A DNA stretch of 64,000 nt from Lachnospiraceae bacterium (GCA_017540605.1 JAFYAS010000028.1:1-64000); one strand, 5' to 3'. Counted from the first letter of the stretch, positions 8,801-16,946 are shown. The notes: a model not told the origin generated them from the sequence alone. Translations and numbers: made by a program.

Positions 8801-10024
8801 AATAACTATAATTGGTCAGGATCTGAAAGGGCAAAATATGATCCGAACAAGGGAGGCTTTGTATTTAAGCTCGCAGTGGCTGCTTATGAATCGGGTAGTG
8901 ATGAAGAGGTACAGGAGATCAATAAGGCGGCCCTCGAAGATTTTGAAAAATCTGTTGTCGCTATTGGAGATGTCGATGATAGTGACAGTTGTGAATTGAG
9001 GATCAAAGCTGCAAGGGCTGCGTATGATGCTCTCTCTGATGAGTTAAAGGAAGAAGTGGATCCTTTGCTGCTTGAAAAATTGCAGGTAGCTGAAGTTGAC
9101 TACAATAAGGCGAAGGAAGCTTCGACGAAGGCAAAATTGGATAAAGAAGCAGCGGAAAGGCTTGTGACGCTTGCGAAGTCTATAGGAGAGATCAAGGATT
9201 GTACTGAGACTACATATGCTAAAATAGCAGAAGTTAAGAAAGCATATGCTGAGCTAACAGATGATCAAAAAGCGTTGGTAAGTGATGAAGTAAAGGCTCT
9301 TATTGAGAATGCTGAAAACACATTTAATGAGCTAAAGAAAAAGGAAGCTGAGAAAGAAGTAGTTGAGGAAACTACAGCAGAAACGCCGGTTGTTGAACCA
9401 CAACCGGAAGTAACACCGGTTCCTACTACCGAAGAGTTTGATCCCTTCCTGCCTCCTGTTACGCCACCTAAGGAAGAGCCTGTCGTTGAAAAAGAAACGA
9501 TAAAGGTTGGTATGAAGATAAGCGGATCCGGTAATAAGGTATATAAGGTAACGAAGTTTACGAATAAGGGAGTCGGTGAAGTTGCATACATCGGCAGTGG
9601 CAAAAAGGCTAAGACCGTTACAATTCCTGCTACGGTCACTTACAAGGGAATAAACCTTAAAGTCACTTCTATAGCGGCAAATACTTTTAAGGGAGACAAA
9701 AAGCTTGAGACCGTGAATATTGGAAACAATATTGTCAAAATAGGAGCGAACGCTTTTAACGGATGTATTTCTCTGAAAAAGGTTGTAATGGGAAGTGGTG
9801 TTGAGTTGATAGACAGTAAGGCGTTTTTCAATTGTAAGTCCCAAAATCTGGTTACAATCAACAGTACCGTACTCAATAAGATAAAAACTAAAGCCTTTAC
9901 CAAAGCCGGAGCTAAAAATTACAAGAAGCTTGTGGTAAAGACTCCGGGAAGCAAACTTAACAAATATAAAGGCTGGTTGAAAAAAGCCGGACTTAATAAA
10001 AAATGTAAAGTGAAAAAGAAATAA
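5870..10024 (+). CDS. Large secreted multidomain surface protein with Cys-rich modules and LRR_5 C-terminus
   Basis: The protein has 1384 residues, a signal peptide (cleavage after VKA), an N-terminal domain paralogous to the upstream protein (FLRGHSVVIE, NGGNIGTVMGEN), then alternating modules. About four Ig-like units share the pattern VEGQTLGD, PGTFNW, TSVG, FVPDN. Between them are cysteine modules built on GHW.C.CG and TTTCDxCGY motifs, which resemble small zinc ribbons. A helical FIVAR-like stretch (about residues 1010-1150) and a Pro/Glu-rich linker precede the LRR_5 domain and lysine-rich C-terminus. GGAGG lies about 10 bases before the ATG, and 18 bases separate it from the upstream gene, so they are co-transcribed. 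Function is unknown; a wall-associated binding protein is likely. Confidence 0.8.
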   Translation: MRTGKRRIASGIAACMIALSTAFTGVGQREVKAADISVSGNTVFLRGHSVVIEDVGGGRVSFYADDDKDGVKDSNSPISSNLSNKDLSGGYIVGADLASDSTPSYRITVNGGNIGTVMGENAVSGCGPVSLDINGGTISTFYAIYNNGSPNNNNSDNDITINLKGGTITNFNLASPNTEDPSVFSIYINNETGRTINGTSHCSYMNELSSGITVSGNYVMKKNMTISKKLTVTSDSTMKIPSGKSFTTGGVIANSGVIKCEGSFTKTGSNKALGQIWFKNLPTLEGDISSYISTSGNSICFPLTMTNASDANGLCQLLTVTANPESVAAGEWAKLTKPSFYVKAGSQFTASVASNEYNYTNDKINQFYCTGDSSTTKTDLEKITGGFRGTMPSEPATLYVSLSDPVAKQDPILGSAPISLNAVEGQTLGDIYPNGTLNLNGTPGTFNWVPVPTTSVGAVGTKAFQMKFVPDNPNLYNTKTFDVSVTVAAATNTCTTHTYGSAYESDSTGHWQVCTNCGQATEKTGHTLTSTVTQRATSTTLGSIQRSCTVCDGIVSTESISRTSFTKVTTMDAVEGQVLGNLSLPVNGGSTPGTYSWVLGNSTSVGTEGTHVFSIRFTPTDTVKYAPEDFEVAVVVTKAHTHDYSVRNKDASGHWYECECGEKDSSTFSVHSYIMNKNSYGHWNECECGYKTSVSSHSNTTAAITRKASSTRKGTITTTCDACGYVIATEDIEKTDFGLAGTITALTEDTLGDLTIPDNSGSTPGAFSWVSSASTSVGSVGTHTFKMRFTPNDQTRYEIEEFDVSVTVSERHTHSYVIRDYDSINHWFKCSCGEKNTASSESHTYETKCNEQGHWKECFCGYRTDTVAHSKTTAVITKKATSGVKGVVTTTCDDCGYVSVTGIDVSLHVNRIDKSADDMVIGSIGNKGRVGDAISTVKPFSKYNSTDEDKGTYTWNDPDAVIEMEKRYEVLFVPNDMNNYNWSGSERAKYDPNKGGFVFKLAVAAYESGSDEEVQEINKAALEDFEKSVVAIGDVDDSDSCELRIKAARAAYDALSDELKEEVDPLLLEKLQVAEVDYNKAKEASTKAKLDKEAAERLVTLAKSIGEIKDCTETTYAKIAEVKKAYAELTDDQKALVSDEVKALIENAENTFNELKKKEAEKEVVEETTAETPVVEPQPEVTPVPTTEEFDPFLPPVTPPKEEPVVEKETIKVGMKISGSGNKVYKVTKFTNKGVGEVAYIGSGKKAKTVTIPATVTYKGINLKVTSIAANTFKGDKKLETVNIGNNIVKIGANAFNGCISLKKVVMGSGVELIDSKAFFNCKSQNLVTINSTVLNKIKTKAFTKAGAKNYKKLVVKTPGSKLNKYKGWLKKAGLNKKCKVKKK

Positions 10025-10041
10025 CAAGTCTTTTATGAAAA

Positions 10042-10087
10042 AACGGGCGAAGCAAAAGATCATTGCTTCGTTCGTTTTCTTTTATTT
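10042..10087 (+). terminator. Terminator after the surface-protein pair
   Basis: A 14-bp stem with two G-T pairs (10042-10055 with 10063-10076) and a 7-base loop is followed by TTCTTTTATTT. Confidence 0.9.
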
Positions 10088-10143
10088 GGGTAAATGCTAA
10101 CAAAAATATTTGTGTAAAATGTTCAAAAATTAAAAAATATATG

Positions 10144-10172
10144 TTGCTTTTATAATGATTATGCTGTAAAAT
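10144..10172 (+). promoter_or_regulatory. Promoter of the small membrane protein and orphan prepilin
   Basis: TTGCTT (10144-10149) and TAAAAT (10167-10172) are 17 bases apart, about 60 bases before the downstream start codon. A second TATAAT at 10151 lacks a matching -35 box. Confidence 0.6.
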
Positions 10173-10232
10173 AAAAGTTGCTATATCACAATATCGTTTG
10201 TGAATTTTTTTGATGTTGGGAGGATTGTTAGT

Positions 10233-10700
10233 ATGATGCGAGATAAGACGAGAATCTGGACGGTTAAGTGGGTCATTTTTCTCCTTACGGTTTTGATACT
10301 CCTTCTTGGTTGGTATCAGGGGAATGGCACATTTCAAGAGATCCCTATGTGGAGGATGCTGATGTATATTGTTCTCGGAGGTTTCAATGGCTTTTATTGC
10401 AGCTATATGGACGATTGGGAGAAGAGAGCAAGAGAGAAACAGGAATTCTTTTGGCAAAGAAGAGGCTTTAAGAGACGTATAGCCGGAAACAAGAAATATG
10501 TACTGTATAAGAGAGTTATGAGATATCTTTTATGTATTGTAGGAATGCTTCTTTTAGCTTTCCTTCCGGAAGCGGCAAAAAGTGTTACCGACGATTCTAT
10601 GAGCCTTTTAGCCAATTTTGGCATTAATGCTCTGTGTGAACTGGGTTCATTTTTTATCATCTGGCTTGTTAAGACAGTTGATAATAGGAGGTACTATTGA
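10233..10700 (+). CDS. Small four-helix membrane protein of unknown function
   Basis: I do not recognise the family. I place the start at ATG 10233 because GGGAGGA ends 8 bases upstream; a GTG 33 bases earlier has no ribosome binding site. The 155-residue product has four hydrophobic segments (around WVIFLLTVLILLLGWY, MLMYIVLGGFNGFY, YLLCIVGMLLLAFLP and LGSFFIIWLV), with a basic cytoplasmic-looking loop between the second and third. It is 23 bases upstream of a prepilin-like gene and shares its promoter, so a role in handling that pilin is possible but unproven. Confidence 0.7.
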   Translation: MMRDKTRIWTVKWVIFLLTVLILLLGWYQGNGTFQEIPMWRMLMYIVLGGFNGFYCSYMDDWEKRAREKQEFFWQRRGFKRRIAGNKKYVLYKRVMRYLLCIVGMLLLAFLPEAAKSVTDDSMSLLANFGINALCELGSFFIIWLVKTVDNRRYY

Positions 10701-10723
10701 TAGATTAAGTTGGAGGTGATGAT

Positions 10724-11425
10724 ATGAGGAATGATAACAGAGGTTTTTCATTAGTTGATATTTTGATCGCGCTTGGTATTATGGGTGTCTTGGTGGCAGC
10801 TGTTTCGCCTGTCCTGATCCAATATATTGATAAGTCCAAGAGATCAAAGGATTTGGAGATAGCTGAGGAGCTTTACAATGTGACATATTTGGTATTGCTT
10901 GAGGCTGACAAGAATGATACCGTTACCAGCAGTAAGATGATATTGGATGCCTGGGATAGCGATAAGTCATACACATCCGGAAGCAATAAAAAGTATTCTA
11001 CGATGTGGCATATGACTGAGGGAGATGAAGATTATTATCTTACTCCTGTGCTTTGGCAGAGAGGTACCACAAGATTGGTAGGCGGACGTCAGGAGAATAC
11101 CAATTTTGACTGGGTTGTGGTAGAAAACTATCAGCAGGATTTTAAGGATGCCTTTGTAGCTGAATTGTTACAGACCAAGAATAAGAACGATAAATTGAAC
11201 AATATCAAGCTTCGCAGCCATAAGGTACCGGCCGGAAAGAAATCAACCAGTGGTCAGAGTGTAAATATCGTAGATACATGGTATATATGTAAGAATAATA
11301 CGACCGGCAATCCTGAGATATGGGTAGGACGTAAATGGAATTCTAGTGATAAAAGTACCATTGGCAATAAGAACGATCCTGTATTTAGGTTATATCCCAA
11401 TCCCGACCCATATTATGCAAAGTGA
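10724..11425 (+). CDS. Orphan prepilin-like protein (pseudopilin)
   Basis: The N-terminus carries a type III prepilin signal: a short basic leader ending in Gly7, then [19 protein letters not shown]. Cleavage after Gly7 by prepilin peptidase would give Phe1. The usual Glu at position 5 is replaced by Asp, a conservative change seldom seen in pilins that depend on Glu5 for methylation and assembly. The remaining roughly 200 residues form a soluble globular domain rich in Asn, Lys and Trp. A strong GGAGGTGAT ribosome binding site precedes the ATG. The matching peptidase and assembly machinery are encoded at 48139-54813. Confidence 0.82.
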   Translation: MRNDNRGFSLVDILIALGIMGVLVAAVSPVLIQYIDKSKRSKDLEIAEELYNVTYLVLLEADKNDTVTSSKMILDAWDSDKSYTSGSNKKYSTMWHMTEGDEDYYLTPVLWQRGTTRLVGGRQENTNFDWVVVENYQQDFKDAFVAELLQTKNKNDKLNNIKLRSHKVPAGKKSTSGQSVNIVDTWYICKNNTTGNPEIWVGRKWNSSDKSTIGNKNDPVFRLYPNPDPYYAK

Positions 11426-11430
11426 TCATA

Positions 11431-11463
11431 AAGAGACCGCAAGTTGGCGGTCTCTTATTTTCT
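11431..11463 (+). terminator. Terminator after the orphan prepilin
   Basis: A perfect 10-bp stem (11431-11440 with 11447-11456), loop AAGTTG, followed by ATTTTCTTCTT. Confidence 0.9.
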
Positions 11464-11465
11464 TC

Positions 11466-11494
11466 TTGCATTTTCTATTGGAATATGTTAAATT
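11466..11494 (+). promoter_or_regulatory. Probable rplS promoter
   Basis: TTGCAT (11466-11471) and TAAATT (11489-11494) are 17 bases apart. The -10 box matches consensus at four of six positions. Confidence 0.5.
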
Positions 11495-11499
11495 ATATG

Positions 11500-11597
11500 A
11501 GCTGCTCATTTTTGACAGCATATTTTTGGATAGTCCGCTGCGGGATGGCTTAGCTCAAGCCCCTGTAAGAATGTCTGTATATTTAAGGAGGTTCGTT
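11500..11597 (+). promoter_or_regulatory. Structured rplS 5' leader, possible L19 autoregulatory leader
   Basis: About 95 bases of untranslated leader precede rplS. It contains short inverted repeats (GCTG..CAGC and GGCTT agctc AAGCC). Firmicutes rplS genes are known to carry an L19 leader RNA, so this is a candidate by position; I cannot confirm the consensus by eye. Confidence 0.4.
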
Positions 11598-11942
11598 ATG
11601 AACGATATTATCAAGAGCATTGAGGACGCGCAGCTTAAGGCTGAGATCACTCCCTTCCGGGTTGGTGATACTGTAAAGGTTCACTCAAAGGTTAAGGAGG
11701 GTAACAGAGAGAGAATTCAGGTTTTCGAGGGTACTGTACTTAAGAGACAGGGCGGAAGCAACCGCGAGACCTTCACCGTAAGAAAGATCTCAAACGGTGT
11801 CGGAGTTGAGAAGACCTGGCCGCTTCACTCACCTATCGTAGAGAAGATTGAGGTTGTTCGTAAGGGTAAGGTAAGACGTGCAAAGCTCAACTATCTCCGT
11901 CAGCGTATTGGTAAGGCTGCAAGAGTCAAGGAAAGAGTATAA
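11598..11942 (+). CDS. rplS: 50S ribosomal protein L19
   Basis: The start is the ATG at 11598, preceded by AAGGAGG at a normal distance; upstream in-frame codons belong to the leader. The 114-residue product matches L19 throughout: [26 protein letters not shown], then [16 protein letters not shown] and the [11 protein letters not shown] end. It lies at the interface of the two ribosomal subunits. It begins the conserved Firmicutes neighbourhood rplS, signal peptidase, rbgA, rnhB. Confidence 0.98.
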   Translation: MNDIIKSIEDAQLKAEITPFRVGDTVKVHSKVKEGNRERIQVFEGTVLKRQGGSNRETFTVRKISNGVGVEKTWPLHSPIVEKIEVVRKGKVRRAKLNYLRQRIGKAARVKERV

Positions 11943-11967
11943 GCATTATTCGTGCTTTTACGACAAT

Positions 11968-12004
11968 AAAAAGGAGATTAGGGTATTTCTCTGATCTCCT
12001 TTTT
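11968..12004 (+). terminator. Terminator after rplS
   Basis: AAAAAGGAGAT (11968-11978) pairs with ATCTCCTTTTT (11994-12004), extendable by three more pairs inside. Confidence 0.9.
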
Positions 12005-12058
12005 GTGTTAAGATAAGGATAGTTTTTTCGTAATAATTATGTAGAAGGATTAAATCAT

Positions 12059-12664
12059 ATGCTTAACAGTAAAAGGCGTCAGGCTATGAAGCGTGCCGCC
12101 AAAAGAAACAAGGGAAGAAAAAAAGAGATAGATTTAAAAAAGATCTTTAAGGGTATCGGAGGCTGGATACTTGTGATATTGGTTGCCGGAACCTTGGGTT
12201 ACAGTGTGGCTCATTTCGGCGTTCAGACTATAAGCATCATAGGCTATTCCATGAATGATGTGCTTGACAACGGAGACGAGGTCATTGTCAACAAGGCGGT
12301 ATATCTTTTTGGCAAGCCTGAACGCTTCGATCTGGTTGCATTTAAGCAGAGGAAGAATGATGAGTATTATAATGTAAAGCGAGTGATAGGTCTTCCCGGA
12401 GAGAATGTAAAGATACTTAACGGAAAGATTCTTATCAATGATAGTAAGCTTTCCGGGGTTCCCTTTGATGATTATATTATGACGCCGGGTGTTGCGGGGG
12501 ATGGAGTGACACTAAAGGAGAATGAATATTTCCTTTTGGGAGATAATGTAAATAACAGCGAGGATTCAAGATTTTCCAATGTGGGTAACATATTAAAGAC
12601 AGAGATACTTGGAAAGGTTGTATATAGAATGAACCCTGAGGAGAAAAAGGGCAAGATAGAGTAG
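12059..12664 (+). CDS. lepB: Type I signal peptidase
   Basis: A 201-residue membrane serine/lysine protease that removes Sec signal peptides on the outer face of the membrane. After a basic cytoplasmic N-terminus there is one membrane segment (about residues 36-56). The catalytic Ser lies in GYSMNDVL and the general-base Lys in YYNVKRVIGLPGE. The C-terminal box is LLGDNVNNSEDSR. The GAAGGA ribosome binding site is moderate. A second signal peptidase gene lies 866 bases downstream, flanking rbgA on the other side. Confidence 0.93.
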   Translation: MLNSKRRQAMKRAAKRNKGRKKEIDLKKIFKGIGGWILVILVAGTLGYSVAHFGVQTISIIGYSMNDVLDNGDEVIVNKAVYLFGKPERFDLVAFKQRKNDEYYNVKRVIGLPGENVKILNGKILINDSKLSGVPFDDYIMTPGVAGDGVTLKENEYFLLGDNVNNSEDSRFSNVGNILKTEILGKVVYRMNPEEKKGKIE

Positions 12665-12673
12665 GAGAAAAAG

Positions 12674-13519
12674 ATGGAGATTCAATGGTATCCTGGTCAT
12701 ATGACCAAGGCAAAAAGAGCAATGGCCGAGGACATAAAGCTTATAGATATTGTGATAGAGCTATTGGACGCCAGAGCGCCGTTATCATCAAAGAATCCGG
12801 ATATTGACGAACTGGCCAAGAATAAATTCAGGCTTATCATACTAAATAAAGCAGATCTTGCAGATAAAAGTGTGACTGCGAGATGGAAGAGCTACTATGG
12901 AGAGAAGGATATTAAGACCATTGATCTTAACTCAAGAGATTCCGGTGGTTTTAAACAGATCACACCTATTATCAAAGAGGTATGCAAGGAAAAGATCGAG
13001 CGTGACAGAAAGCGCGGCATCAAAAACAGACCTGTAAGGGCTATGATCGTAGGTATTCCCAATGTAGGAAAATCAACCTTCATCAATTCATTTGCGAAAA
13101 AAGCCTGCACGAAGGTAGGCAACAAGCCCGGAGTCACCAAGGGAAAGCAGTGGATAAAGCTCAATAAAGAGGTTGAGCTTTTGGATACTCCGGGTATCCT
13201 TTGGCCCAAGTTCGAAGATGAAAGGATTGGAAAAAGACTTGCGATCCTCGGTTCAATAAAGGATGAGATTCTTAATATCACAGAACTATCCTTGGGGCTT
13301 TTGGATCAGCTGAAAAGTGATTATCCCGGGGTACTAAAGGAAAGGTATGAAATAAATGAAGATCTTGATTCTCCTTTGCTTCTTGCTGAGATCGCGGACA
13401 AGAGACAGTGTATAAAAAAGGGCGGAGAACCGGATATCGACAAGGCGTGCCTGATACTGATAGACGATTTTAGAAGTGGAAAGCTAGGACGCATTACACT
13501 TGACCGACCTGAAGAATAG
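12674..13519 (+). CDS. rbgA: Ribosome biogenesis GTPase A
   Basis: A circularly permuted GTPase of 281 residues needed for late assembly of the 50S subunit. The permuted motif order is visible: G4 NKAD at 58-61, then G1 GIPNVGKST at 127-135, and G3 DTPG at 171-174. The N-terminal signature WYPGHMTKAKR is diagnostic of RbgA/YlqF. It lies 9 bases after the first signal peptidase, in the conserved rplS-rnhB neighbourhood. Confidence 0.97.
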   Translation: MEIQWYPGHMTKAKRAMAEDIKLIDIVIELLDARAPLSSKNPDIDELAKNKFRLIILNKADLADKSVTARWKSYYGEKDIKTIDLNSRDSGGFKQITPIIKEVCKEKIERDRKRGIKNRPVRAMIVGIPNVGKSTFINSFAKKACTKVGNKPGVTKGKQWIKLNKEVELLDTPGILWPKFEDERIGKRLAILGSIKDEILNITELSLGLLDQLKSDYPGVLKERYEINEDLDSPLLLAEIADKRQCIKKGGEPDIDKACLILIDDFRSGKLGRITLDRPEE

Positions 13520-13530
13520 AGGTATGAAAA

Positions 13531-14106
13531 GTGGCTGAGATAACAAACAATTTAGAACCTGTAGAGGATATAAATGTACTAAAGGAAGTATTCCATATAG
13601 TATTATATATCTGGGTGCTTATCATTTGCATTTTTTTGATAAATACCTTTGTTGGCATGAGGACGGTAGTGCAAGGACCATCCATGAGCGACACTTTGAT
13701 CAATGGAGAATCGCTTTGGGTGGATAAGCTGTCATACAGACTTCATTCTCCCGAGAGATACGATATAGTTGTATTTCCTGTATATCATGAAGACTATGTA
13801 TATTATGTAAAGAGGGTTATTGGTCTGCCAGGGGAGACTGTTTCTCTTGATGGTGACGGTCATATTCTGATAAATGGAGAGGCCATCGAGGATCCCTATG
13901 CAAAGAGCGCTATTGACTATCAGCATATCGGAAGACTTGAAAAAGAGATCACCTTGGCGGATGATGAGTATTTTGTTTTGGGTGATAACAGAAACAACAG
14001 CACAGACAGCCGTGATGATAGCGTGGGCAATATCATAGAATATGAATTTACGGGAAAGGTTGCACTTAGACTTTATCCCTTTAGCAAGTTTGGAAAGGTA
14101 GAATAA
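13531..14106 (+). CDS. lepB: Second type I signal peptidase
   Basis: The 191-residue protein starts at GTG 13531, with AGAGG about 8 bases upstream; the nearby ATG at 13524 is out of frame. One N-terminal membrane segment (about residues 22-41) is followed by VQGPSMSDTL with the nucleophile Ser, YYVKRVIGLPGE with the Lys base, and VLGDNRNNSTDSR. It is only about 35-40% similar to the first copy by eye, so the two probably differ in substrate preference rather than being a recent duplication. Confidence 0.93.
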   Translation: MAEITNNLEPVEDINVLKEVFHIVLYIWVLIICIFLINTFVGMRTVVQGPSMSDTLINGESLWVDKLSYRLHSPERYDIVVFPVYHEDYVYYVKRVIGLPGETVSLDGDGHILINGEAIEDPYAKSAIDYQHIGRLEKEITLADDEYFVLGDNRNNSTDSRDDSVGNIIEYEFTGKVALRLYPFSKFGKVE

Positions 14107-14107
14107 G

Positions 14108-14860
14108 ATGACTATTGGCGAGATAGGAACGATACTTAAAAATGCAAGCATATCGGAACTTCCTGCTTTGATATTAGAATATGAAAATGATGAAAGAAGC
14201 GGAGTAAAAAAAGCTTTTGCAGCTGCGAAAAAAAGACTTGATGCATATGAGGCAGAGATCATAAGAACCGAAAATATGAAGGTGTATGAAAAAAAGTACG
14301 CTGACAAAGGTTATATATGCGGAGTTGATGAGGTGGGCAGAGGTCCTCTTTCAGGACCTGTTGTGGCGGCAGCGGTCATACTTCCGAGAGATTCAAAGAT
14401 ACTGTATCTGAATGATTCCAAGAAACTTTCGGAGGCGAAGAGAGAAGAGCTTTATTCCATCATCATAGAGGAAGCTGTTGATGTTCAGGTAGGTATTGCC
14501 GATTGCAAGCGCATAGATGAGATCAATATTCTTCAGGCTGACTATGAAGCCATGCGAGAGGCTATAGGAAAGCTAAAGGTACGCCCGAACATTTTATTAA
14601 ATGATGCGGTTACTATACCCGATATAGATATTGAGCAGGTTCCCATTATCAAGGGAGATGCAAAGAGTATATCCATTGCCGCGGCAAGTATAGTTGCAAA
14701 GGTGACAAGGGATCATATGATGGTAGAATATGACAAGGAATATCCGGGCTATGGATTTGCAAAGAACAAGGGCTATGGAACGGCTGATCATATCGAGGCG
14801 CTGAAAAAGCTTGGGCCCTGTCCTATCCACAGAAGAAGCTTTATCGGGAATTTTGTATAA
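14108..14860 (+). CDS. rnhB: Ribonuclease HII
   Basis: A 250-residue enzyme that cleaves the RNA strand of RNA-DNA hybrids and removes misincorporated ribonucleotides. The signature GVDEVGRGPLSGPV (residues about 72-85) includes the first catalytic Asp-Glu pair; KGDAKSISIAAASIVAKVTRD is the second conserved block. The extra 65-residue N-terminal helical extension is typical of Firmicutes RNase HII. The gene starts one base after the upstream stop, implying translational coupling. Confidence 0.97.
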   Translation: MTIGEIGTILKNASISELPALILEYENDERSGVKKAFAAAKKRLDAYEAEIIRTENMKVYEKKYADKGYICGVDEVGRGPLSGPVVAAAVILPRDSKILYLNDSKKLSEAKREELYSIIIEEAVDVQVGIADCKRIDEINILQADYEAMREAIGKLKVRPNILLNDAVTIPDIDIEQVPIIKGDAKSISIAAASIVAKVTRDHMMVEYDKEYPGYGFAKNKGYGTADHIEALKKLGPCPIHRRSFIGNFV

Positions 14861-14882
14861 ATAAAAAAGGCAGGTGACATCC

Positions 14883-16562
14883 ATGGATATGATAAACAGA
14901 ATATACAATTCACTTTATCAGGGTGACAGAACCCAAAGCTCCAAGGAGTCGCAAGCTGCCTCACAGGTCAATTCTCGCCCTGTTGATGGGAGGCAGCTAT
15001 CTCTTGCCAATCTGAATCCCGGAGATGTATTTAAGGGTGAGATAGTTGATATCAAGAACTCGGATGTCACTATACAGCTTGCCGGTGGTGGCAAGGTAGA
15101 GGCGCACCTTGGAGAGAGTGTGCCTATCAATATCGGAGATTCTTTATTTTTCCAGGTAAAAGAAAACAATTTAGATCAGCTTTTTATAAGCCCTATGCCA
15201 AATCAGGAAATGAGACAGATGTCCGCTATAGCAGAGCGGGCTTTGCTTGCGAACGGACTTTCTCTTTCTGAGAAGAACGGAAAGATAGCTATGGCCTTGA
15301 TGGATGCCGGAGAGCCTCTTGACAAGGCAAATATCATGAAGCTTATACAACAGTCCTACAAGTATCCGGAAGCGGATATCAATTCCCTTGTGAGTATGAA
15401 TAAACAGGGTATTCCGGTGACCGAGGGGAATATCAGGTCCTATGAGCAGTTTATGGACAATACTCATCAGATCTCGGATCAGGTGGCAAATATGACGGAG
15501 ACAGCTGTTTCTGAGCTTTCGACCTTTGCGGAAAATGAGAGCATAGCCGATCTTATTTCTCTTAATAATGAATTTATGAATGTGATAAATGCGGAGGAAG
15601 CCTTGGAGAATTCAAGCTCAAAGGCTATTCTTGAAAATGCCCGGCCTGAAGCCTTAGAGGCTGATGCCGGTAATGATCAGGTCGAAGCAAAAGCAAATGC
15701 TATTCCGGAAGGAGAGGCAAAAACCATATCCTCTGAAGAACTTAAGCTTCAGTTTACCAATGAAAATATAAAGCTTTCGGGAGAGAATGCGCTTGATATG
15801 CTAAAGACATTCACTGATGAGGGCTATGATCTTAAAGAAGCCTTTGATATGTTCCAAAATGCCGGATCAAACGAGGAGCTTTTAGGTAATCTCTCAAAGA
15901 ACCTGATGAACATGAGTGAGGACGGCATCAGAAAGCTTTTAAAATCCGAAGGCTACAAGGAGATATTGTCTGATTCCATAAAGGACGCATGGAGTCTTGA
16001 TCCCAGAGAGATGAAGTCACCGAAGGAGCTTGATGATCTTTATGAGAAGCTTAAGGATGATACCAAGAAGCTTGCCGAGCATTTCGAAGGGAAGGGTAAT
16101 GATAGCTTTTCCAAGCAAGGCGGCCAGATGAGAGAACAGATGAAATTCGTTCAGGATCTAAATAACAATTTCATCTATACCCAGGTTCCGGTAAAGCTTG
16201 ATGAGCAGATGAACAACAGTGAGCTTTATGTCTATGCGGATAAGAAAAAGCTTGCCGAAAAACGAGACAGTGTTTCCGTGCTTTTACATCTTGATATGGA
16301 GAATCTCGGACCTACGGATGTACATTTATCTATGACGGGAGAGAATGTGCATGCTATTTTCTATCTCCAGGATCAGCGTTCGGTAAAGCTTGTTGCCTCC
16401 AATATGAATGAACTTTCGGATAAGCTAAAGGAAAAGGGACTGACCTTCAGTGACGAGGTTGTAAGACGAGCTGAGCCGAAAAAGAGTCCTGTGGTTGAGG
16501 AGATCATTGATCCGGATGCGGAGAAGTCTGTAAAGCGTTATACCTTTGATGTTCGCAGTTAA
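14883..16562 (+). CDS. FliK-like hook-length-control family protein (YlqG type), non-flagellar context
   Basis: I choose ATG 14883 over GTG 14874 because AGGTG lies 6 bases before it. The 559-residue protein has a variable acidic middle and a C-terminal domain (about residues 455-540; LLHLDMENLGPTDVHLSM, VKLVASNMNELSDKLKEKGL) like the FliK C-terminal domain. In Bacillus subtilis ylqG occupies the same place between rnhB and ylqH. No flagellar genes are nearby. It contains VFKGEIVDIKNSDVTIQL near the N-terminus, an OB/beta-like segment. The function of YlqG proteins is not established. Confidence 0.75.
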   Translation: MDMINRIYNSLYQGDRTQSSKESQAASQVNSRPVDGRQLSLANLNPGDVFKGEIVDIKNSDVTIQLAGGGKVEAHLGESVPINIGDSLFFQVKENNLDQLFISPMPNQEMRQMSAIAERALLANGLSLSEKNGKIAMALMDAGEPLDKANIMKLIQQSYKYPEADINSLVSMNKQGIPVTEGNIRSYEQFMDNTHQISDQVANMTETAVSELSTFAENESIADLISLNNEFMNVINAEEALENSSSKAILENARPEALEADAGNDQVEAKANAIPEGEAKTISSEELKLQFTNENIKLSGENALDMLKTFTDEGYDLKEAFDMFQNAGSNEELLGNLSKNLMNMSEDGIRKLLKSEGYKEILSDSIKDAWSLDPREMKSPKELDDLYEKLKDDTKKLAEHFEGKGNDSFSKQGGQMREQMKFVQDLNNNFIYTQVPVKLDEQMNNSELYVYADKKKLAEKRDSVSVLLHLDMENLGPTDVHLSMTGENVHAIFYLQDQRSVKLVASNMNELSDKLKEKGLTFSDEVVRRAEPKKSPVVEEIIDPDAEKSVKRYTFDVRS

Positions 16563-16575
16563 GTGAGGGATGGTT

Positions 16576-16851
16576 ATGGCAGAAGAAAAAAAGAAAAAAG
16601 CGGTCGCCCTGATGTACGATCCCGATGATATGGCACCTAAGGTAGTAGCCTCCGGTACCGGTGTGATCGCAGACAGGATAGTTGAGAAGGCCAAGGAAGC
16701 TGATGTTCCGCAATATGTGGATAAGGGCTTGGCAGACACGCTTTTAAAACTTGATGTGGGTGATTATATTCCTCCAGAGCTTTATGGAGTGGTTGCAGAG
16801 GTGCTTGTCTATGTGGATAGGATGGACAAGCTAAAGAAAAAGTTGAGATAA
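16576..16851 (+). CDS. FlhB C-terminal-like protein (YlqH/FlhX type)
   Basis: The start ATG 16576 has GAGG 7 bases upstream. The 91-residue protein matches only the part of FlhB that follows its self-cleavage site: AVALMYDPDDMAPKVVASG, then VPQYVDKGLADTLLKLDVGDYIPPELYGVVAEVLVYV. The membrane part and the NPTH cleavage motif of full FlhB are absent. In flagellated bacteria such FlhX proteins can replace cleaved FlhB-C; here it stands beside the FliK-like gene, mirroring the FliK-FlhB partnership of the export switch. Confidence 0.85.
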   Translation: MAEEKKKKAVALMYDPDDMAPKVVASGTGVIADRIVEKAKEADVPQYVDKGLADTLLKLDVGDYIPPELYGVVAEVLVYVDRMDKLKKKLR

Positions 16852-16865
16852 TATACAGTTGTCTA

Positions 16866-16894
16866 TGGAAAAATCGCAGTTTTTCTGTTATAAT
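16866..16894 (+). promoter_or_regulatory. Promoter upstream of yraN-valS
   Basis: TGGAAA (16866-16871) and TATAAT (16889-16894) are separated by 17 bases. Transcription would begin near 16901, just before the hairpin at 16909. Confidence 0.55.
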
Positions 16895-16908
16895 AATTGG
16901 ACAAGTTT

Positions 16909-16946
16909 CGAATAAGCCGTTGTTAAGACGGCTTATTCGGTTTTGT
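16909..16946 (+). terminator. Terminator or attenuator hairpin in the yraN leader
   Basis: An 11-bp perfect stem CGAATAAGCCG / CGGCTTATTCG with a 9-base loop is followed by GTTTTGTG. It may end the upstream operon, or attenuate transcripts from the promoter immediately before it. Confidence 0.75.

Noticed and set aside
14883..16851. Part of a flagellar or type III secretion cluster
   Set aside because: Only isolated FliK- and FlhB-C-like genes occur, in the conserved housekeeping order of Firmicutes; no other export genes are present.
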